Part shown: positions 37,507 through 42,568 of the stretch, piece by piece
How positions within the stretch are numbered: position 1 is the first letter of the stretch
How the letters are laid out: every line of letters starts with the position of its first letter
DNA from: Saccharopolyspora sp. NFXS83
GTDB lineage: Bacteria > Actinomycetota > Actinomycetes > Mycobacteriales > Pseudonocardiaceae
Reading direction: 5' to 3'
Assembly (NCBI RefSeq): GCF_026241095.1
Contig: NZ_JAPFGB010000041.1
Span: forward strand, 1-42,568
Length of the DNA: 42,568 nucleotides
Program-made: the position numbers and the translations under genes
The notes under the pieces: model-generated
Databases searched by the model: none
What the model was told of the DNA's origin: nothing
Seen by the model: only the letters and a program-made list of their open reading frames with translations

Positions 37507-39075
37507 ATGCCCGACCCCACCACACCTCATCCCCGATCCGTTTCCCGCCGGGCCGTGCTGCTCGGCGGCGCCGCCGCGGTGGGCACCGCCGCGTTGAGCG
37601 GAACCGCCTCGGCCGGACCGCTGTCGCTGCCCGGCGCGGGCACCGGCAGGCTCGCCGACCCGTTCACGCTCGGCGTCGCCTCCGGTGACCCGCTGCCGGA
37701 CGGCGTCGTGCTCTGGACCCGCCTCGCCCCCGACCCGACCGCCGACGACGGCACCGGCGGGATGCCCGGCAAGGTCGTCCCCGTGCAGTGGGAGGTCGCC
37801 GAGGACGAGCGGTTCAGCCGCGTCGTCCGGCGCGGCGAGGCCCAGGCCGCGCCCGAGCTCGGGCACAGCGTGCACGTCGAACTCGAAGGACTCCGCCCCG
37901 GCGCCGAGTACTACTACCGGTTCCGCGCCGAGGGCGCCGTCTCGCGCACCGGGTTCACCCGGACCGCGCCGGCGCCGGGCTCGATGGACGCGCTGACCAT
38001 GTGCTTCGCGTCCTGCGCGCACTTCGGCCAAGGCCACTTCACCGCCTACCGGCGGATGGCCGAGGACCAGCCCGGCCTGGTCCTGCACCTCGGCGACTAC
38101 CAGTACGAGTACGCCGCCGAGGCCGACGACGTGCGGGCGGTGCTCGGGCCGGAGACCCGCACGCTGGCGAACTACCGGCAGCGGCACGCCCAGTACAAGA
38201 CCGACGAGGACCTGCAGCTCGCGCACGCCGTGGCGCCGTGGATCGTCGTGTGGGACGACCACGAGACCGAGAACAACTGGGCCGACGAGACGCCGGAGAA
38301 GCCGGATCCCGGTTTCCTCGACCGGCGCGAGGCGGCCTTCCAGGCCTACTACGAGAACATGCCGCTGCGGTCCACGGCCAAGCCCGAGGGCATCGACATG
38401 CAGTTGTACCGGCGGTTGCAGTGGGGCGGCCTCGCCACGTTCCACATGCTCGACACCCGCCAGTACCGCGACGACCAGCCCTGCGGCGACGTCGGCAACG
38501 TGGACTGCGCGGAGCGGCTGGAGCCGGACCGCACGATCACCGGCGCCGAGCAGGAGCGCTGGCTGCTGGACGGGTTCGCGAACTCCGCGGCGCGCTGGGA
38601 CGTGCTGGGCCAGCAGGTGTTCTTCTCCCGGCTGGACAACGACCTCGACGACGGCGTCGCGTTCAGCACCGACTCGTGGGCCGGTTACGTGGCGAACCGG
38701 GACCGGATCGCCGCCGGGCTCGGACAGGTCCGCAACGGCGTGGTGCTCACCGGGGACGTGCACCGGCACTGGGCGGCGGAGGTCCAGGCCGAGCACGAGA
38801 ACACCGACTCGGCCGTGGTCGGCACCGAGCTCGTCACGACCTCGATCACCAGCGGTGGCGACGGGGACGACGACGCGAAGGACGCGGTGCTGGCGGAGAA
38901 CCCGCACATCAAGTTCCACAAGAACCGCCGCGGCTACGTCCGCACCCGCTTCACCGCGGACGAGCTGCGCGCCGATTACCGGATCGTGCCGGAGGTGACG
39001 AAGCCCGGCGCGGCGGTGCGCACCGAGCGGAGCTTCGTGGTCGCCGACGGCGATCCGCGGTTGAACCCGGCGTGA
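37507..39075 (+). CDS. phoD: Tat-exported alkaline phosphatase/phosphodiesterase PhoD
   Basis: The 522-residue enzyme has a Tat signal (SRRAVLLGG near residues 13-21, then a hydrophobic stretch and ASA cleavage site), an N-terminal Ig-like PhoD_N domain (about 45-155) and a metallophosphatase domain. Metal-binding motifs are visible: LHLGDYQYEY, WDDHETENNW and TGDVHRHW. PhoD enzymes release phosphate from phosphodiesters such as teichoic acids and use Ca and Fe (family knowledge). The ATG at 37507 is preferred by the GGAGG site and the direct signal peptide. A candidate Pho box lies upstream, as expected for a phosphate-starvation gene. Confidence 0.94.
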   Translation: MPDPTTPHPRSVSRRAVLLGGAAAVGTAALSGTASAGPLSLPGAGTGRLADPFTLGVASGDPLPDGVVLWTRLAPDPTADDGTGGMPGKVVPVQWEVAEDERFSRVVRRGEAQAAPELGHSVHVELEGLRPGAEYYYRFRAEGAVSRTGFTRTAPAPGSMDALTMCFASCAHFGQGHFTAYRRMAEDQPGLVLHLGDYQYEYAAEADDVRAVLGPETRTLANYRQRHAQYKTDEDLQLAHAVAPWIVVWDDHETENNWADETPEKPDPGFLDRREAAFQAYYENMPLRSTAKPEGIDMQLYRRLQWGGLATFHMLDTRQYRDDQPCGDVGNVDCAERLEPDRTITGAEQERWLLDGFANSAARWDVLGQQVFFSRLDNDLDDGVAFSTDSWAGYVANRDRIAAGLGQVRNGVVLTGDVHRHWAAEVQAEHENTDSAVVGTELVTTSITSGGDGDDDAKDAVLAENPHIKFHKNRRGYVRTRFTADELRADYRIVPEVTKPGAAVRTERSFVVADGDPRLNPA

Positions 39076-39081
39076 GCCTCG

Positions 39082-39111
39082 CGGGTGCCGCCCGGTCGCG
39101 GGCGGCACCCG
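39082..39111 (+). terminator. Terminator after phoD
   Basis: CGGGTGCCGCCCG (39082-39094) pairs perfectly with CGGGCGGCACCCG (39099-39111) around a 4-nt loop, immediately after the phoD stop codon and before the YdcF-like gene. Confidence 0.85.
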
Positions 39112-39157
39112 TTCGGCCCCCGCACGGCGAGTTCCGGTCGCACGGCACACTTGCCTG

Positions 39158-39736
39158 ATGCGTGGGCGATGGTGTGCGGCGGTGGGTCTGGGCGCGCTGG
39201 CCGCGCTGCCGTCGGCGTGGGTGCGGGCGCGCAGCTCGGGCCGGGTGCGGACGCTCGCCGACGTGCCCGCGACGGAGGCCGCGCTGGTGCTCGGCGCCGG
39301 GGTGCGGCGCGACGGGCTGCCGAGCCGGATCCTGCAGGGCAGGCTCGTCGTGGCGCTGCGGCTGTTCCGGGCGGGCCGGGTGCGGTGGATCCTCGTCAGC
39401 GGCAGCCCGCGGTCGCGCGGGTACAGCGAACCGGTCGTGATGCGGGATTTCCTGCTGCGCAACGGTGTTCCGGCGGCGGCGATCGCGCTGGACGAGTCCG
39501 GTGTGGACACCTGGGCCTCGTGCCGGAGCGCGGTGGCGGCGTTCGGGCTGCGGCAGGTCACGGTGGCGACCTCGAAGTTCCACCTGCGCCGGTCGATCGC
39601 GTTGTGCCGCCGGGCCGGGATCGACGCGTTCGGCGTGGGCCACGACGCGGCGGCGGACGGGCTGCGGCGGGTGTCGGCGCGCGGTGCGCGGCGCGAGTTC
39701 CTGGCCGTGACGAAGGCGTTCTGGTTCAGCCGCTGA
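39158..39736 (+). CDS. YdcF/SanA-family DUF218 protein
   Basis: The 192-residue protein begins with an uncleaved hydrophobic segment (about 4-22), indicating an envelope location. It continues with the DUF218 pattern EAALVLGAGVRRDGLPSRILQGRL, WILVSGSP, SEPVVMRDFLLRNGVP and DESGVDTWASC. TSKFHLRRSIALCRRAGI follows. SanA-type members influence envelope permeability or vancomycin sensitivity in E. coli (family knowledge); the biochemical activity is unknown. It has its own transcription unit, since a terminator separates it from phoD. The ATG start lacks a clear ribosome site. Confidence 0.87.
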   Translation: MRGRWCAAVGLGALAALPSAWVRARSSGRVRTLADVPATEAALVLGAGVRRDGLPSRILQGRLVVALRLFRAGRVRWILVSGSPRSRGYSEPVVMRDFLLRNGVPAAAIALDESGVDTWASCRSAVAAFGLRQVTVATSKFHLRRSIALCRRAGIDAFGVGHDAAADGLRRVSARGARREFLAVTKAFWFSR

Positions 39737-39908
39737 TCGGCGGGACCGCTCTCGCAGACCGGGCAGGTCCGACCGCGGCCGTCGTTCGCAATGAACTGAC
39801 TCGATGATCAGTTTCGATCGCTCGATTCCACAGCTCCCCCTCCTGCGCTCGGCCTTCCTCTAGTGAGAACGCGTCCCGAACCTGCGGCGCCGCACCCCGG
39901 ACGGAGCA

Positions 39909-39938
39909 TTGCGAATATCGCAACGTCCCTGCTAGCGT
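39909..39938 (+). promoter_or_regulatory. Operator and promoter of carnitine operon
   Basis: TTGCGA-ATA-TCGCAA (39909-39923) is a perfect 6-3-6 palindrome. Its left arm is a -35-like TTGCGA, followed 18 bp later by TAGCGT (39933-39938) as -10, 47 bp before the first ATG. A second inverted repeat, AACTGA-N8-TCAGTT, lies at 39794-39813. The regulator is not in the window. Confidence 0.6.
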
Positions 39939-39985
39939 CGCCGCGCCACGGGCCGCCGCGAGCGGGCCACGACAGGGGAGGGCGC

Positions 39986-40876
39986 ATGAACGAGGAAGTG
40001 ATCATCACCGCCGCGCTGACCGGTGCGGGCGACACCGTCGGCCGCAGCGAACACGTGCCGGTGACACCCGAGCAGATCGCGGAGTCCGCAGTGCAGGCCG
40101 CGAACGCGGGCGCCGCCGTGGTGCACATCCACGTGCGCGACGTCGAATCCGGCCAGGGCTCCCGCGAGGTCCCGCTGTACCGCGAGGTCGTGCGCCGCAT
40201 CCGCGAGTCCGGCGTGGACGTCGTGATCAACCTGACCGCGGGCATGGGCGGTGACCTGGTGATCGACCCGGACGACCCGCTCAAGCCGGTGGACGGCACC
40301 GACCTGGTCAACGGTCTGGACCGGTTGCCGCACGTGGAGGAGCTGCTGCCGGACATCTGCACGATGGACTGCGGCTCGCTCAACTTCGGCGAGGGCAGCC
40401 AGCTCTACATCAGCACCCCCGACATGCTGCGCGCCGGCGCGAAGCGCATCCAGGAGCTCGGCGTGAAGCCGGAGCTGGAGATCTTCGACACCGGCCAGCT
40501 GTGGTTCGCCACCAAGATGATCGAAGAGGGCCTGATCGACGCGCCGCCGCTGTTCCAGCTGTGCATGGGGATCCCGTACGGCGCCCCGGCCGACCCGGGC
40601 GTGCTGCAGGCGATGGTGAAGATGCTGCCGGAGGGCGCGAACTGGGCCAGCTTCAGCATCGGCCGCAATCAGCTGCCGTGGGTGGCGCAGTCGGCGCTGC
40701 TCGGCGGCGAGGTCCGCGTCGGGCTGGAGGACAACCTCTACCTGAGCAAGGGCGTCAAAGCGACGAACGCGCAGCTCGTGGAGCGCGCGGTGACGATCGT
40801 GGAAGGCATGGGCGCGCGGATCGCGACCCCGGACCAGGCCAGGGCGAAGCTCGGGCTGAAGCGGAGGGACGCCTGA
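39986..40876 (+). CDS. cdhC: BKACE-family 3-keto acid cleavage enzyme, probable dehydrocarnitine cleavage
   Basis: The 296-residue TIM-barrel enzyme belongs to the BKACE (DUF849) family, which condenses a beta-keto acid with acetyl-CoA. Motifs include ITAALTGAG at the N-terminus, [12 protein letters not shown] and NLTAGMGG (zinc-site region HIH), and [10 protein letters not shown]. Later come FDTGQLWFA and the C-terminal [12 protein letters not shown]. Followed by a carnitine dehydrogenase and a thioesterase, it probably converts 3-dehydrocarnitine plus acetyl-CoA into betainyl-CoA and acetoacetate, as in Pseudomonas cdhCAB. The ATG follows GGGGAGGG. Its stop overlaps the next start (TGATG). 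Confidence 0.9.
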   Translation: MNEEVIITAALTGAGDTVGRSEHVPVTPEQIAESAVQAANAGAAVVHIHVRDVESGQGSREVPLYREVVRRIRESGVDVVINLTAGMGGDLVIDPDDPLKPVDGTDLVNGLDRLPHVEELLPDICTMDCGSLNFGEGSQLYISTPDMLRAGAKRIQELGVKPELEIFDTGQLWFATKMIEEGLIDAPPLFQLCMGIPYGAPADPGVLQAMVKMLPEGANWASFSIGRNQLPWVAQSALLGGEVRVGLEDNLYLSKGVKATNAQLVERAVTIVEGMGARIATPDQARAKLGLKRRDA

Positions 40877-41835
40877 TGGGGGCTCCGGTGGAACCGGAAT
40901 CGGTGCGCCACGTCGCGTGCATCGGCGCGGGCGTGATCGGCGGCGGCTGGGTGGCGCACTTCCTGGCCCGCGGCTACCGGGTGACGGCGTGGGATCCCGC
41001 GCCGGACGCCGAGCAGAAGCTGCGGCGGCTGGTCGACGCGGCGTGGCCCGCGCTGACCGAGCTGGGCCTGGCGCCCGGCGCCTCCCGCGACGCGCTCACC
41101 GTCACGTCCACTTTGGACGAAGCGGTGGCGGGCGCGGAGTTCGTGCAGGAGAGCGCGCCGGAGGACCTGGAGCTCAAGCAGGACCTGCTGGCGCGGATCG
41201 ACGCGGCGACCCCGGCGGGCGTCGTGGTGTCCTCGTCGACCTCCGGGTACGGCATGACGGAGATGCAGCAGCGCTGCGCCACTCCGGAGCGGCTCGTCGT
41301 GGGGCACCCGTTCAACCCGCCCTACCTCATCCCGCTGGTGGAGGTCGTCGGCGGCGAGCGGACCGCACCGGAGGCGGTGCGGTGGGCGTCGCGGTTCTTC
41401 GAGGCGGCGGGGAAATCCGTCATCACGATGGACCGGGAGGTGCCCGGCTTCATCGCGAACCGGCTGCAGGAGGCGCTGTGGCGCGAAGCGCTGCACATGG
41501 TCGCCGAAGGTGAAGCGACCGTGGAGCAGATCGACGCCTCCATCACCGAGGGGCCCGGCCTGCGGTGGCCGTTCCTCGGGCCGTGCCTGACCTTCCACCT
41601 CGCCGGCGGCGAGGGCGGGATGGCGCACATGCTCGACCACTTCGGGCCGTCGCTGAAGTCGCCGTGGACGCGGCTGGAAGCACCGGAGCTGACCGACGAG
41701 CTGCGGGACCGGATGGTCGAGGGCTGCGAGGAGACCGCCGACGGCCGCAGCATCGCGGACCTGGTGGCCGACCGGGACCGGGCCGTGATCGCCGTGCTGC
41801 GCGCGGTGCGCGCCGTCCGAGGGGGCGGCGCGTGA
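40876..41835 (+). CDS. cdhA: L-carnitine 3-dehydrogenase
   Basis: The 319-residue NAD enzyme of the 3-hydroxyacyl-CoA dehydrogenase superfamily shows the Rossmann motif ACIGAGVIGGGWVAHFLARG (about 13-32). VQESAPEDLELKQ, SSSTSGYGMTEMQ, the catalytic His region GHPFNPPYLIPLVEVVGG, and PGFIANRLQEALWREALH follow in order. The residues after it (ITEGPGLRWPFLGP) are characteristic of carnitine dehydrogenases rather than fatty-acid enzymes. It oxidises L-carnitine to 3-dehydrocarnitine, the substrate of the enzyme encoded just upstream. The ATG overlaps the preceding stop by one base and its own end overlaps the next start by four, so the operon is tightly coupled. Confidence 0.92.
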   Translation: MGAPVEPESVRHVACIGAGVIGGGWVAHFLARGYRVTAWDPAPDAEQKLRRLVDAAWPALTELGLAPGASRDALTVTSTLDEAVAGAEFVQESAPEDLELKQDLLARIDAATPAGVVVSSSTSGYGMTEMQQRCATPERLVVGHPFNPPYLIPLVEVVGGERTAPEAVRWASRFFEAAGKSVITMDREVPGFIANRLQEALWREALHMVAEGEATVEQIDASITEGPGLRWPFLGPCLTFHLAGGEGGMAHMLDHFGPSLKSPWTRLEAPELTDELRDRMVEGCEETADGRSIADLVADRDRAVIAVLRAVRAVRGGGA

Positions 41836-42266
41836 GCGGCGAGTTCCGGCAGCGGGTCCGGCCCGAGTGGATCGACTACAACGGGCACCTCAGCGAGGCG
41901 TACTACGTGCTGGTGTTCGGGTTCGCCACCGACGCGGTGATGGACCGGCTCGGCCTGGACGCGGAGTACCGCACCGGGACGGGGCGTTCGCTCTACACGG
42001 TCGAGGCGCACGTCCGGTACCTGCGGGAGGTCGGGCCGGACTCGGAGCTGGTCGTCACCTCCCGCATCGTCGGCGGTGGCTCGAAGAAGCTCGTGCTGTG
42101 CCACGAGATGGTGGTGGACGGGACCTTGGTCTCGACCGAGGAGCTGCTTGCGCTGCACGTCGATTCGGCGGCGAGCCGGGCCGTTCCGTTCCCGGACGAG
42201 GTGGCGCTGCGGATCGCCGACGCCACCGAACCGGCCCCTCCTTACGCGGGCCGCGCCATCGGCTGA
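41832..42266 (+). CDS. cdhB: Hotdog-fold thioesterase, probable betainyl-CoA hydrolase
   Basis: The 144-residue protein belongs to the 4-hydroxybenzoyl-CoA-type hotdog thioesterases, with the active-site stretch RPEWIDYNGHLSEAYY (Asp then GH) near residue 10 and the central helix after it. In the carnitine operon it should hydrolyse betainyl-CoA to glycine betaine and CoA (Pseudomonas CdhB precedent; the specificity here is inferred from context). The GTG start lies in the overlap GTGA with the preceding gene. It is the last gene before the palindrome array, so glycine betaine is the predicted end product, useful as osmoprotectant or carbon and nitrogen source. Confidence 0.88.
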   Translation: MSGEFRQRVRPEWIDYNGHLSEAYYVLVFGFATDAVMDRLGLDAEYRTGTGRSLYTVEAHVRYLREVGPDSELVVTSRIVGGGSKKLVLCHEMVVDGTLVSTEELLALHVDSAASRAVPFPDEVALRIADATEPAPPYAGRAIG

Positions 42267-42282
42267 ACCGGCGCCGATTCTT

Positions 42283-42568
42283 CGGGTGAACGGCCCGTTC
42301 GTCCCATGCCGTTGGACGAACGGGCCGTTCACCCGCTCCCCTCCTGCGGCTCGATGCTTGCGGGCAGCACGGCGCTCGGGGTGGCTTTCACCGAGTGAAC
42401 GGACTGTTCGCCCCATCCCGTTGGACGCACGGGCCGTTCACTCGTTCCGCTCCTGAGAGCCGGGGTACGCCACGGCGTCCGGGGCCTTTTTCCGGAGTGA
42501 ACGGACCGTTCGTCCCATCCCGTTGGACGCACGGGCCGTTCACCCGCTCCGCTGCCGGGGTTCGGGGG
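42283..42568. repeat. Array of GTGAACGG-type palindromes after carnitine operon
   Basis: Three copies occur about 100-110 bp apart (near 42283, 42394 and 42495), and the window ends inside the last spacer. The first is a perfect 22-bp stem, 42283-42304 with 42314-42335. The other two keep GTGAACGG/CCGTTCAC but hold internal mismatches. The loop CAT(G/C)CCGTT is conserved and the spacers are similar (CTCC..CTGC), pointing to tandem duplication. The first copy probably terminates the operon. The 302-bp stretch holds no gene. Confidence 0.85.

Noticed and set aside
41322..42416. Long minus-strand frame over the carnitine operon and palindrome array
   Set aside because: It is antisense to two well-supported overlapping genes, and its N-terminus is just the translated palindromes (NGPF repeats).

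Overview
The window is high-GC actinomycete chromosome, most like the Pseudonocardiales (Saccharopolyspora or Amycolatopsis type). This rests on near-universal G/C third codon positions, several apparently leaderless starts, a chorismate mutase of the mycobacterial AroQ-delta type, WhiB and BldM regulators, and a gene order (GMC oxidase, guaB3, guaB, DUF5319, rsdA, sigD, bldM, MerR-like, whiB, groEL1, groES) matching what I recall around Rv3409c-Rv3418c of M. tuberculosis and SCO4762-SCO4771 of Streptomyces. The exact genus is inferred. No tRNA, rRNA, CRISPR, prophage or transposase gene was seen.

Layout. 1-5 kb: pcrA helicase, divergent chorismate mutase with a candidate Phe/Tyr attenuator, a 3-hydroxybutyrate dehydrogenase and a small membrane protein. 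5-11 kb: two membrane-anchored proteins with similar extracytoplasmic C-terminal domains, then two paralogous membrane Ser/Thr kinases, the second with the same kind of domain. 11-13 kb: divergent LysR regulator and EamA exporter. 13-17 kb: a LiaFSR-like envelope-stress module (NarL-type regulator, PspC-fused histidine kinase, PspC/LiaF-like protein, small membrane protein). 17-20 kb: LacI regulator and secreted GH16 glucanase with a CebR-like operator. 20-28 kb: guaA, cholesterol-oxidase-like GMC flavoprotein, guaB3, a TetR/NmrA pair with a twin-operator promoter, and guaB. 28-37 kb: DUF5319 protein, rsdA-sigD, a BldM orthologue with a degenerate receiver, a MerR/B12-domain protein lacking the cobalamin histidine, WhiB3-like protein, groEL1 and CIRCE-controlled groES. 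37-42.5 kb: Tat-exported PhoD phosphatase with a candidate Pho box, a YdcF/SanA protein, and a three-gene L-carnitine-to-glycine-betaine operon.

Two dispersed palindromic repeat families stand out. One is an about 85-nt hairpin element with a trailing chain of mini-hairpins. It occurs five times (one copy cut by the window edge), always in the same orientation relative to the gene it follows, and its stems change in a compensatory way between copies. The other is built on GAACGGNCCGTTC and forms long perfect stems between convergent genes and an array at the right edge. Both probably act at transcript 3' ends; the first looks undescribed and is the most interesting signal here.
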